DNA of 64,000 nucleotides from PXAP01 sp964421595 (GTDB lineage: Bacteria > Bacteroidota > Bacteroidia > Bacteroidales > PUMT01). The stretch covers positions 1 through 64,000 of the forward strand of contig CAYQXY010000016.1 in the NCBI GenBank assembly GCA_964421595.1, given 5' to 3'. Position numbers and translations under genes: made by a program. Positions within the stretch are counted from its first letter, which is position 1. Every line of letters begins with the position of its first letter. The notes beneath the pieces are model-generated. The model was given only the letters and a program-made list of their open reading frames with translations, was not told the DNA's origin and ran no database searches. Of the stretch, positions 1 to 7,162 are shown one piece after another.

Positions 1-149
1 AACAATCGCTTTACCTGAATCGATTCGATTCTTTATTCTGTCACTAAGATATCTTAAGTACATTATTTTTCTTGCAAAGATAATAACTATTAATGAACAT
101 ATTCACCAAAAGATATGTCTTTCTGTGAACATATTCTTTAAGCTTGCCC

Positions 150-553
150 CTAACTTTTCCGAAACACCTCATAACTACTGACTCCGTATATCAAGTTGTC
201 GGTAGACAACATCTTGGAATATGCTCTGTTATCTAATGCACCCAGCGAAATGTATGATGAACCATCAAGGTTGCTTTGGAAAAAATGACCACCCTTTGAA
301 GAGTCGCTTCCGGAAAAAGCAAATAAACCAAACAATTTATTCTCACGGATTATTAGTGAATGAGGTTGAGTGCCAACTCCGTCTTGACCCACAATGATTT
401 TTTCGTAACCAGTTCCATCTTCATTTATTCGAATAATACATCCACTTTCGGAAAACGATCCAGTTCCATCAGGATAGGGAATTCCACCCCCATTGTAATC
501 ATGGCCCTGTCCTTTGCGGTGATATTGGTTGAGCTGCTCATCGATACATCAAT
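150..553 (-). pseudogene. C-terminal remnant of a GloVer-type repeat protein
   Basis: On the minus strand a frame is open from a stop near 553 to the stop at 150, about 134 codons, with no convincing start codon or signal peptide. It holds repeated DGTG motifs (PDGTGSFSESGCIIRI and NEDGTGYEKII) and LFGLFAFSG-like beta segments. These resemble the tandem repeats of the 'choice-of-anchor tandem repeat GloVer' extracellular proteins, whose units read roughly DGTGF..L..F....LYG.TS.GG. Only one to two units survive, so I read it as a decayed 3' end. The family match is from memory and weak; a short orphan gene starting at the GTG at 392 is the alternative. Confidence 0.35.
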
Positions 554-831
554 ACTACCCAAAGGCAATTACATTGTTAATGTGTAATCAAAAGCCAGAT
601 CGCAGCATGCAAGGCTTGTGGTTTTTTAACCCACATTGCAAGCTGATGTATTCTTTTCTTTCGATTGTAGTACTTACATCTACATTATTAAACAGAACTA
701 ACGTTTTTTTTGATATCGCTTCACTGCTTCTCGGCACACTATGTGCCGTAAGGGTTTGCAGTTCTATTAAGGGTATATTTGTCTAATTCCTGAGAGCAGC
801 TATTATGAGCTGAATGATATATTTTCTGTTG
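554..831. other. intergenic region, no gene recognised
   Basis: AT-rich sequence between the decayed fragment and the isochorismatase-family gene. Short plus-strand frames cross it but have no start context, no recognisable domain and low-complexity composition. A short inverted repeat near 797-812 (CAGCT arms) lies just downstream of the hydrolase stop and could be a weak hairpin without a U-tract. Confidence 0.4.
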
Positions 832-1317
832 TCACAATAAGTCATTCAAACTAATTATTTTACAGCCTTTACTTTCATAATATTGCATCATTTCTGGAAT
901 TTTCTTTTTACTCCAACTGGTAATGCCATCGGATAAGACAGTAACTTCGTGATTTGCCTTACGTAAATTAAAACATGTTGATTTAACGCAAATAGTAGCA
1001 TCTCCTCCTACAATGTAGAACTCACCTATTTTATTTTTACTAATAAAGTCTGTAAATTCCTCACTGGTTAATGCATTTCCTTTGTTTTTTGTAAAAACAT
1101 TTTTTGATAATATTTTCAAGTCTGTAGCTAATTCAGACCCGACTGTATCGGGTTTAAAGTTACTTGTACCGGCTGATAAATTTTCATGCCTTATATAAAC
1201 AACATGAATCTTATTATTGATTGCCCAATCAATGGCTTTATTTATATTGTCAATTACTTCTTTGTAATTCTTTGGTGTATCATTTTGAATGTCTATTATT
1301 ACTAATGCTTTACTCAT
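832..1317 (-). CDS. isochorismatase-family cysteine hydrolase
   Basis: A 161-residue single-domain protein of the isochorismatase-like hydrolase fold, cytoplasmic (no signal peptide). The family's Asp-Lys-Cys triad can be placed: Asp in the N-terminal ALVIIDIQND strand, a Lys in VFTKNKGNAL, and Cys in GGDATICVKSTCF, where the usual family text is GxxTxxCVxxT. The nicotinamidase metal motif (DxHxxxxxH) is not apparent, so a nicotinamidase call is not supported; the substrate is unknown. It begins 23 bp after the deoR-type gene on the same strand and is probably co-transcribed with it. Length is slightly short for the family (usually 170-220). Confidence 0.8.
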   Translation of the reverse strand: MSKALVIIDIQNDTPKNYKEVIDNINKAIDWAINNKIHVVYIRHENLSAGTSNFKPDTVGSELATDLKILSKNVFTKNKGNALTSEEFTDFISKNKIGEFYIVGGDATICVKSTCFNLRKANHEVTVLSDGITSWSKKKIPEMMQYYESKGCKIISLNDLL

Positions 1318-1340
1318 TTTTCTTACTTTTTGTGTCCTTA

Positions 1341-2105
1341 TTAATTGGAAATTATCAGGTCTATCTCATGCTCTTTCATCATGGCCCTGTCCTTTGCGGT
1401 AATTTTGGAATCGGTTATCAGGTAGTTGATGAGTGACAGCGATCCGAGACTTGCAAATGCATTCCTGCCTATCTTGTCTGAATCGGCAACGAGATAAACA
1501 ACATCGGCCGATTCGATCATTGCTCGCTTAACAACAATATCGCTGATGCTGGGATAGGTCAACCCCGATTTGAGGGTTATGCCGGCTGTTGCCAGAAAAA
1601 GTTTATCGGCATGGAGGTTGTTGAAAAAATCTGCTGCCTTCTGCCCTGTCAGCGATAGCGTTGGTGCCTTGAATTCACCTCCCGTCACAACAAGGTTTAT
1701 TCCTGGATCGCCGCCGAGCATCAATGCTATATTGAGTGCATTGGTTATTACGGTGAGGTTTTTGTATCCGCTGATCAGCCTGGCTATTTCGGTGGTTGTT
1801 GATCCGGAATCAAGGATAATCGTATCTCCATCGGTTATCAGCTCAACAGCCTTACGGGCAATGCTGGCTTTCTCAGACAGGTTCTCCTGGTTACGGAGTG
1901 TTATGCTCCTTACATGCGATTCGACATTCTTCAGAAACGCCCCGCCGTGCTCTCTTTTAATAAACCCCTCCCGCTCAAGTTTCTCCAGATCCTGACGAAT
2001 GGTGACCTCGGTAACCTTGAAAATCCTGCTCAGATCAATAACCTTGGCATGTCCGTCTTCCTTTATAAGCTCGAGTATTTTTTCTCTTCTTTGATTTGGC
2101 AACAT
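1341..2105 (-). CDS. DeoR/GlpR-family transcriptional regulator
   Basis: 254 residues. Residues 1-57 form the DeoR winged helix-turn-helix (RREKILELI, then VTEVTIRQDLEKLEREG with the typical R-DL-L recognition helix). Residues about 75-235 form the DeoR C-terminal sugar-phosphate sensor domain, with the ILDSGSTTTEIA phosphate-binding loop and the LATAGI and VADSDKIGR segments. Such proteins usually repress sugar or nucleoside catabolic genes and release DNA on binding a phosphorylated sugar. It faces away from the riboside locus but is only about 2.5 kb from lacI if the inserted module is ignored. Several degenerate direct repeats lie upstream and could be its operators. Start ATG at 2105 fits the family N-terminus. 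Confidence 0.9.
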   Translation of the reverse strand: MLPNQRREKILELIKEDGHAKVIDLSRIFKVTEVTIRQDLEKLEREGFIKREHGGAFLKNVESHVRSITLRNQENLSEKASIARKAVELITDGDTIILDSGSTTTEIARLISGYKNLTVITNALNIALMLGGDPGINLVVTGGEFKAPTLSLTGQKAADFFNNLHADKLFLATAGITLKSGLTYPSISDIVVKRAMIESADVVYLVADSDKIGRNAFASLGSLSLINYLITDSKITAKDRAMMKEHEIDLIISN

Positions 2106-2189
2106 TTGTATATTTTTAGCAGGTTTTCCCTTTCGGGGATTAGCAATTGCAGGGACATTGAATGGCTATACTTATTCTTTAATCCATTC

Positions 2190-2400
2190 CTTTAATTACA
2201 GAAACTAGCAAATCAGATTCATAATTCGCATCTAACATTCCGACATTACATAGACCGGAATTAACTGATTCTTAACCTTCACCCGGCATTACAAAATCTG
2301 GACAAAACTGGTATTTAACTTCACCTGGAATTATAGAGACTGGCAAAACTGACTCCCTTATCCCCTACCTGACTTTACAGAGACCGGCACGGTAACTCAA
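2190..2400. repeat. degenerate direct repeats upstream of deoR
   Basis: Five related units are visible, anchored at ATTACA/ATTATA/TTTACA at 2195, 2245, 2288, 2330 and 2374, so spaced 42-50 bp. The approximate core is ATTACAGAGACYGGCAAAAC. They lie 85-290 bp upstream of the deoR start. The units are imperfect and no reading frame runs through all of them. They could be an operator array or the remains of a tandem duplication. Confidence 0.45.
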
Positions 2401-2512
2401 GAAACCGAAACCTTATTAACCATATCTCCAATCAGGAGAGCACGTTTTGACTGGCCTGAAACTCCATGCTAACCGGTTGGAAAGACACCTGAATCATTCT
2501 TCCGCCACTGAT

Positions 2513-2578
2513 CCCATTATAACAGATTCTGAATAAACTAAAGGTCCCATTGAAATAGATTCCGCATAAACCGAAGGT
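2513..2578. repeat. two-copy 33-bp tandem repeat
   Basis: Copies at 2513-2545 and 2546-2578 match at about 26 of 33 positions; both begin CCCATT and end AAGGT. A 33-bp unit is a whole number of codons. On the minus strand it would encode 11-residue units (PSVYAESISMG and PLVYSESVIMG), but no convincing gene surrounds them. Confidence 0.55.
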
Positions 2579-2619
2579 AAAAGTAAAAATAAAATACTAA
2601 TAGAAATATTAACAAAAGC

Positions 2620-2646
2620 GTTTTTTATTTGCACAATCGTTTGTTC
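2620..2646. repeat. left 27-bp direct repeat bounding the XRE/PIN module
   Basis: Identical over 27 bp to 4615-4641. It runs from a G followed by six T, through ATTT, to the LacI-type operator core GCACAATCGTTTGTTC at 2631-2646. The sequence outside the repeat differs at both ends. The two copies enclose 1,968 bp with a self-contained two-gene module, so they are candidate target duplication or attachment sites. Confidence 0.75.
2631..2646. promoter_or_regulatory. LacI-family operator copy 1 (orphaned)
   Basis: GCACAATCGTTTGTTC is an imperfect palindrome around a central CG (12 of 16 positions symmetric, pattern GnACAAnCGnTTGTnC), the usual shape of LacI-family operators. The same 16 bases occur at 4626 and 5742. 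This copy now sits upstream of the XRE/ImmA gene and no longer borders a sugar gene. Confidence 0.6.
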
Positions 2647-2763
2647 TGTACCACCTACCGCAATTTTTGCGCTGAGCCAAACTGGTGTTCGGTGATAAAG
2701 TGGGAACATTAGGAGAAAATATTTTTAGGGGTTTACAATTTGAAATAAAAACACATAATAAGG

Positions 2764-2793
2764 TTGACAATTCATATTTATACTGTATATTTG
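2764..2793 (+). promoter_or_regulatory. promoter of the XRE/ImmA-PIN operon
   Basis: TTG at 2764-2766 (within TTGACAA) is followed after 19 bp by TATATTTG at 2786-2793, a match to the Bacteroidota -7 box TAnnTTTG. The start codon is 22 bp further on. The promoter lies inside the module, so the two genes carry their own promoter. Confidence 0.65.
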
Positions 2794-2815
2794 TCACCAC
2801 AAACAAACATTTACT

Positions 2816-3889
2816 ATGGAAAACAATTTTGCTAACAGACTTATTTCAGCCCGTAAAATGGCTGGATTGTCGCTACAAAACTTAGCCGACAGGTTGGGTA
2901 ATGTAGTTACTAAACAATCGCTGAATAAGTATGAGCAGGGCAAAATGAAACCTGACAGCGATTTACTCATTTCATTATCGAATATTTTGAATGTTCCGGT
3001 TGATTTCTTTTTTTCCGAGCCTTCTGTTGCTGTGGAGTTAACTAATGTTGACTTTAGGAAATATAGTTCAAAATTATCGAAAACCGAGCAAGAGGCTGTT
3101 GAAGAAAAAGCAAAAGAAGCTTTTGAGCGATATTTTGAGCTTGAAAACATTCTGAATTTAAAAGAACCTGCTTCATACTTTGAATATCCACACATTGTAT
3201 CCAATTCAAAAGAGGCTGAAGAAGCAGCTAAAACATTGAGGAATGAATGGAACTTAGGTTATGACCCAATTCCGGATGTTGTAGATATGCTTGAAGACAA
3301 AGGCTATAAAGTTGTTGAAATTGAAGCTCCTAATCCGTTTGATGGATTAAAAGCTGATACTGGTAATCAACGGGTTGTTGTTTTACGAAAATCATCGAAA
3401 GACGATGATATTGTAAGAAAACGATTTACTGCACTTCACGAATTGGCTCACCATGCCCTTACTTTTCCGGAAGGAATAGAACCAAAGGTTGAAGAAAAAC
3501 TTTGTCATTCATTTGCCTGTGCAATATTGTATCCCGAAGATATGGCACGTAAAGATTTGCACAAGGAACGCTTCCATTTCTACCAAAATGAGCTGGTCTT
3601 TATAAAAGAGCGTTGGGGTATTTCATTTTCAGCCATATTCTCCAGGGCATTGCAATTGGGTATAATTAATGACTACGTTTATAAAAAGTTAAACATGGGT
3701 TACAGGCAACGAAAATTGCATGAACCCGGAAAAGAACCTGGTAGATATATGAGCAAGGAAAAACCAATTCGTTTTGAACGCTTAATATATCTGGCACTCG
3801 GTAAAGAACTTATTTCAGTGAATGAAGCTGCTTATTTTGCAGGTACTTCGGTATGGCGATTCAGAGAACAAATGCAACCTTTGGTATGA
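2816..3889 (+). CDS. XRE-type HTH / ImmA-IrrE metallopeptidase
   Basis: 357 residues. Residues about 6-62 are a cro/C1-type HTH (LISARKMAGLSLQNLADRLG, then VTKQSLNKYEQGKMKPD). The middle is an ImmA/IrrE zinc metallopeptidase domain with HELAHH at residues 208-213, HExxH being the catalytic and metal-binding motif. The C-terminus adds a small helical region (FERLIYLALGKELISVNEAA). Proteins of this build (COG2856 type) usually regulate by DNA binding and by cleaving a partner repressor, and occur in mobile elements and toxin-antitoxin-like pairs. The stop overlaps the next gene's ATG by 4 bp (ATGA), so translation is coupled. The coding sequence is visibly more A/T-rich than the riboside locus, fitting acquisition. 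Confidence 0.9.
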   Translation: MENNFANRLISARKMAGLSLQNLADRLGNVVTKQSLNKYEQGKMKPDSDLLISLSNILNVPVDFFFSEPSVAVELTNVDFRKYSSKLSKTEQEAVEEKAKEAFERYFELENILNLKEPASYFEYPHIVSNSKEAEEAAKTLRNEWNLGYDPIPDVVDMLEDKGYKVVEIEAPNPFDGLKADTGNQRVVVLRKSSKDDDIVRKRFTALHELAHHALTFPEGIEPKVEEKLCHSFACAILYPEDMARKDLHKERFHFYQNELVFIKERWGISFSAIFSRALQLGIINDYVYKKLNMGYRQRKLHEPGKEPGRYMSKEKPIRFERLIYLALGKELISVNEAAYFAGTSVWRFREQMQPLV

Positions 3890-4383
3890 AGTTGATAATA
3901 ACAGATACAAACGTTTTTTTCGACATCATCAGTATCTGTGCTTTACCGGAGTTTTTTGCACTGGAATACGACATCAGTACAACTGATTTTGTGGTTAGGG
4001 AAATTTTGGAATCAGACCAAAAAGTACAAATTGAATCGTTTATTAGAGCCAAGAAGCTGATTGTTTTTAAACTCACAGCTGATGAAGTTGAAGAAATACT
4101 CAATTTCGCAACCAAAAGATTTTTCAAAGGAATATCTGACAAAACAGTTCTTTGGAAATCGTATCAATTAAAATGTCCGTTGCTTACAGGCGACAAAAAG
4201 CTGCGAAACGAAGCAGAGGATTTAAAAATTGAAGTACATGGCAGCATTTGGGTTATAAATGAACTTGTTGAAAAAGACATTATAATCAAGGCAAAGGGAG
4301 TTGAATTATTAGAAAAACTAAAACTTATAAATGCAAGTCTGCCACACGATGAGATTGATAAACTGATTAAAAAATTTAAATAA
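3886..4383 (+). CDS. PIN-domain protein, putative toxin partner
   Basis: 165 residues from the ATG at 3886, which overlaps the upstream stop by 4 bp; a longer in-frame start at 3853 lies inside the upstream gene and is less likely. The N-terminus has the first PIN acidic residue in ITDTNVFFD and the C-terminal half has LLTGDKKLRNEAE, typical of PIN-fold Mg-dependent ribonucleases. Pairing with an XRE/ImmA protein is a recurring arrangement in which the PIN protein is the presumed toxin and the upstream protein its regulator. That role is inferred from domain type and the overlap. The RNA target is unknown. Confidence 0.8.
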   Translation: MKLIITDTNVFFDIISICALPEFFALEYDISTTDFVVREILESDQKVQIESFIRAKKLIVFKLTADEVEEILNFATKRFFKGISDKTVLWKSYQLKCPLLTGDKKLRNEAEDLKIEVHGSIWVINELVEKDIIIKAKGVELLEKLKLINASLPHDEIDKLIKKFK

Positions 4384-4388
4384 AAAAA

Positions 4389-4414
4389 CCGAAGCCAATG
4401 TAATAAAGCTTCGG
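4389..4414 (-). terminator. Rho-independent terminator, minus strand
   Basis: CCGAAGC (4389-4395) and GCTTCGG (4408-4414) form a 7-bp GC-rich stem with a 12-base loop. On the minus strand it is followed by a run of T (the A-run at 4382-4388). It belongs to the decayed minus-strand gene at 4415-4604 and may also stop plus-strand transcription less efficiently. Confidence 0.6.
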
Positions 4415-4604
4415 ATGGTTGAAATATATTTTCTTGAATTGTACCGTCACGCATATCTATTGGAATTGGCTTTAAATCTTCGCCTTACTCCATTGCAATA
4501 TTTGTTGTTGCTTCTAATTGTAAACGGTAACTATCCAAGTCGATATAATCAAAGATTCCATGCGCCAAATCAATTGGTGTATCGCCTCCTAATTTATTTT
4601 GCAT
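4415..4604 (-). pseudogene. fossil resembling the HsdR C-terminal region
   Basis: Minus-strand frame from the ATG at 4604, with LGGDTPIDLAHG and DYIDLDSYRLQLEATTNIAM, interrupted by an in-frame TAA at 4485-4487. It then continues in the same frame as GEDLKPIPIDMRDG into the terminator hairpin. The IDLDSYR...EGED.LKPIP pattern resembles the end of type I restriction endonuclease HsdR proteins. The 5' part is absent: the frame ends at the right 27-bp repeat. So it is a truncated, nonsense-mutated leftover, perhaps of a larger restriction island from which this module derives. The family call is from memory and tentative. Confidence 0.4.
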
Positions 4605-4612
4605 GTGATTAG

Positions 4613-5728
4613 GTGTTTTTTATTTGCACAATCGTTTGTTCCATATTAAATAATTTTGGATATTTGTTTTTTTACAATTTTAAAACTGCCCGCAAAATCA
4701 GCGAAAATGTAAAAAATATCAGCGAACTTGCCGCTTTGACAGGATTTTCGGCAAGCACGGTTTCCCGGGTTCTGAACGGGAAGAGTGAGCAATTCCGTAT
4801 CAGTAAACAAACCTCCCAGCTAATCCTGAAGGCCGCCACCAAGTATAATTACTATCCCAACAGGATTGCCCGCGGATTAAGGCTCGAGAAAACGGAGACA
4901 TTAGGCCTGATTATTCCTGATATTGCAAACTATTTCTTTTCCTCTGTTGCCAAAACAATCGAGATTGAATCAAGGAAAAATGGCTATTCGATATTTCTGT
5001 GCGACAGCCTTGATGATGTTTCCACCGAAAGGGAACTACTAAATCTGCTGGCAGGAAGAAGAGTTGACGGGATCATTATTGCTCCCATAGGTACTGACAG
5101 TAACCATTTAAGCGAATTCAGCAAAAATGGGATACCTGTTGTAATTATTGACCGTTACCTTCCCGATACAAACATACCTTATATATCAACTGATAACTAT
5201 TACGGCGCATTCGAGGCAACCAGCCATATAATAGCTATGGGCCACAGATCAATTGCATGTATACAGGGAATAAAGGGAATTTCAACAAATAACGACAGGG
5301 TTTCAGGTTATAAAAACGCAATGATAGAAAACAATATCCCTGTCGAAGAGCATCTGATTGTTGGTGACGATTTCGGCGAAGAGAACGGATACCGGCAAAC
5401 CAGACTACTCCTGGAGCGAAAAATGCCCCCTACCGCCATTTTTGCCCTGAGCAATCTTATCTCCCTGGGAGCAATGAGGGCAATTGCTGAAAATGGATTG
5501 ACAATACCCAATGATATTTCACTTGTATCTTTTGATGATCAGCCATACTCAGGCCTCCTGGCAAGTCCAATGACAACAGTTGAGCAATTGAAGGAGGAAA
5601 TTGCGGGAAGGGCAGTTAATCTGTTGCTGGATATGATCACCGGCCGGAAAGATCCAATGGATACTGAGAAGATATTAATCAGACCCAGGCTTATCATCCG
5701 CAAGTCGGTTAAGAAAATTCAACATTAA
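4613..5728 (+). CDS. LacI-family transcriptional regulator
   Basis: The longest frame gives 371 residues. The recognisable protein starts at NISELAALTGFSASTVSRVL (LacI HTH plus hinge helix, KYNYYPNRIARGLR) and continues as a periplasmic-binding-protein-like sugar sensor (TLGLIIPDIANYFFSS, DGIIIAPIG, ISLVSFDDQPY). The start is unclear: GTG at 4613 and TTG at 4664 lie within the operator/promoter, and the only nearby ATG (4707) is out of frame and runs straight into TAA. A damaged start codon, a sequence error or a non-standard start are all possible. The neighbouring transporter and ribokinase suggest it controls ribose or riboside use; the three identical operators nearby are its probable sites. 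Confidence 0.88.
   Translation: MFFICTIVCSILNNFGYLFFYNFKTARKISENVKNISELAALTGFSASTVSRVLNGKSEQFRISKQTSQLILKAATKYNYYPNRIARGLRLEKTETLGLIIPDIANYFFSSVAKTIEIESRKNGYSIFLCDSLDDVSTERELLNLLAGRRVDGIIIAPIGTDSNHLSEFSKNGIPVVIIDRYLPDTNIPYISTDNYYGAFEATSHIIAMGHRSIACIQGIKGISTNNDRVSGYKNAMIENNIPVEEHLIVGDDFGEENGYRQTRLLLERKMPPTAIFALSNLISLGAMRAIAENGLTIPNDISLVSFDDQPYSGLLASPMTTVEQLKEEIAGRAVNLLLDMITGRKDPMDTEKILIRPRLIIRKSVKKIQH
4615..4641. repeat. right 27-bp direct repeat bounding the XRE/PIN module
   Basis: Exact copy of 2620-2646. Here it is followed directly by the LacI gene region, so this copy (or the fused pre-insertion site) probably marks the original control region of lacI. Confidence 0.75.
4626..4641. promoter_or_regulatory. 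lacI-type: LacI-family operator copy 2 (lacI promoter)
   Basis: Second copy of GCACAATCGTTTGTTC. It overlaps the likely -33 element (TTTG at 4635-4638) of the promoter reading into the LacI-family gene, which fits negative autoregulation. Confidence 0.6.
4635..4666 (+). promoter_or_regulatory. probable promoter of the LacI-family gene
   Basis: TTTG at 4635-4638, a 20-bp spacer, then GATATTTG at 4659-4666, which matches TAnnTTTG except at the first base. Transcription would begin near 4672. If correct, the GTG at 4613 cannot be the translation start. Confidence 0.45.
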
Positions 5729-5741
5729 TATATGTTTTTAT

Positions 5742-5757
5742 GCACAATCGTTTGTTC
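5742..5757. promoter_or_regulatory. LacI-family operator copy 3 (transporter promoter)
   Basis: Third exact copy of GCACAATCGTTTGTTC, 14 bp after the LacI stop and ending 32 bp before the transporter ATG. A repressor here would block transcription entering the transporter gene. Confidence 0.6.
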
Positions 5758-5789
5758 CAAACCAAAACCTTCAACCTAAACCTGATATT

Positions 5790-6788
5790 ATGGTAGTAAT
5801 TCACTCTTATGCGTGGGCAATCTTTCTTGCATTCATTACGATGCTATGCTGGGGTTCATGGGCAAATACCCAGAAACTTGCCACAAAAAAATGGCCCTTT
5901 CAGTTATTTTACTGGGATTATGCTGTAGGAGTTCTTCTTCTCTCCCTGCTCCTGGCATTCACGGCAGGAAGTACAGGCACCGAAGGGCGCAGTTTTTCGG
6001 CCGACCTTTCGCAGGCTGACTTCTCGGCGCTTGGATCGGCTTTCCTGGGCGGTGTTGTTTTTAATATTGCCAATTTGTTGCTCGTGGCTGCCATTGCAAT
6101 CGCAGGGATGGCAGTGGCGTTTCCTATTGGTATCGGACTGGCCCTGGCCCTGGGGGTGATTGTCAATTATATTGCCACTCCGCTGGGCAACCCCCTGATT
6201 CTTTTTATCGGTGTTGCTTTTGTAATTGCAGCTATCGTACTTGATGCAATGGCATACAGGAAACTCCCGGGACAGACCGAATCGCCGACAAAGGGGATTG
6301 TCGTTTCACTTCTCGCGGGACTGCTCATGGGTTTTTTCTATCGTTTTGTGGCCGCCTCCATGGTCACCGACTTTGTTAATCCGGAGGCAGGAAGGCTTAC
6401 TCCTTATACGGCATCGGTTGTTTTTGCTGTGGGATTACTGGTTTCCAATTTCCTGTGGAATTCTATCTTCATGTACAAGCCCCTTGCCGGGGAAAGGGTT
6501 ACCTACAGGGATTATATCAAGTCGGGCGACACCAGGCTGCATCTGATTGGAATACTGGGTGGAGCTATATGGAGCTTTGGTTTTACAGTTAATATAATTG
6601 CTGCCGAACAGGCAGGTTTTGCTATCTCTTATGGGCTCGGACAGGGCGCTACAATGGTAGCGGCACTCTGGGGTGTTTTCATCTGGAAAGAGTTTAAAGG
6701 TGCCAAAGGCGTTAACGGACTTTTAACTGCGATGTTCCTGTTTTTTGCGATCGGACTTGCACTGATAATTGCTGCAAGACTATATTGA
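5790..6788 (+). CDS. GRP/RhaT-like sugar permease (DMT superfamily)
   Basis: 332 residues, almost entirely hydrophobic, with about ten predicted membrane helices. It starts with FITMLCWGSWANTQKLATKK, the N-terminal signature of the glucose/ribose porter (GRP) and RhaT-like branch of the drug/metabolite transporter superfamily. These are inner-membrane secondary sugar transporters, for example RbsU-type ribose uptake. Placement between a LacI regulator with a shared operator and ribokinase makes ribose the best guess for the substrate, by inference. ATG at 5790 is the natural start. Confidence 0.85.
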   Translation: MVVIHSYAWAIFLAFITMLCWGSWANTQKLATKKWPFQLFYWDYAVGVLLLSLLLAFTAGSTGTEGRSFSADLSQADFSALGSAFLGGVVFNIANLLLVAAIAIAGMAVAFPIGIGLALALGVIVNYIATPLGNPLILFIGVAFVIAAIVLDAMAYRKLPGQTESPTKGIVVSLLAGLLMGFFYRFVAASMVTDFVNPEAGRLTPYTASVVFAVGLLVSNFLWNSIFMYKPLAGERVTYRDYIKSGDTRLHLIGILGGAIWSFGFTVNIIAAEQAGFAISYGLGQGATMVAALWGVFIWKEFKGAKGVNGLLTAMFLFFAIGLALIIAARLY

Positions 6789-7079
6789 TATGCCAGATTA
6801 GGCGAAACGTCCGGATCAGGATGGTTGTGACCAGAAAAACAATAGGGATCTTTATAGTGGACAGGGCTGGACAGGAAGAGAAAGGTATCGGAGTGTTCCT
6901 GGAAAAAAAATGTCTGGTAAATACCTGCTGTGCAAGGCAGAATTCACAGGGCTGTAAATGACTAAAAATCCGGAATTAACCGGGATAAAAAGGATAATTA
7001 AGTAAAAAGGTTGCGGAGAACCTTGCTAAAAACAAATACCCCGAGCCGCGTCGGGTCATTGGAATGGGTTCCGTATCGT
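6789..7079. other. intergenic leader upstream of rbsK
   Basis: No gene recognised. It holds purine-rich sequence, a GC-rich patch around 7041-7058 (CCCCGAGCCGCGTCGGG, a short imperfect inverted repeat) and then the rbsK promoter. Confidence 0.4.
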
Positions 7080-7111
7080 TTTGAAGAACATTTGCTGCAT
7101 TATTAAATTTG
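7080..7111 (+). promoter_or_regulatory. promoter of rbsK and downstream riboside genes
   Basis: TTTG at 7080-7083, exactly 20 bp of spacer, then TAAATTTG at 7104-7111: full matches to both Bacteroidota promoter elements. The ribokinase ATG is 52 bp downstream, so rbsK has its own promoter in addition to any read-through from the transporter. Confidence 0.75.
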
Positions 7112-7162
7112 AGCCATGGTAGTCACTATTAAAAACTAACAAATTCTAAAAAATCAAATGAT

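Noticed and set aside
529..786. 85-codon plus-strand frame
   Set aside because: No start context, no domain, odd composition; the better frame in part of this region is the minus-strand GloVer-like remnant.
832..1317. Nicotinamidase call for the isochorismatase-family gene, which would tie it to NAD/riboside salvage
   Set aside because: The metal-binding DxHxxxxxH motif of nicotinamidases is not visible, so only the superfamily is supported.
2494..2806. Overlapping minus-strand frames upstream of the XRE/ImmA gene
   Set aside because: They cross the 27-bp repeat and the module's promoter and contain a 33-bp tandem repeat; no recognisable protein and no start signals.
4613..4700. GTG at 4613 as an authentic LacI start with 35 extra N-terminal residues
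   Set aside because: The extra residues overlap the operator and promoter elements and do not resemble any LacI N-terminus; kept only as the frame limit.
5790..6788. Specific naming of the transporter as RbsU or RhaT
   Set aside because: Family membership is clear but substrate cannot be told from sequence; ribose is inferred from neighbours only.
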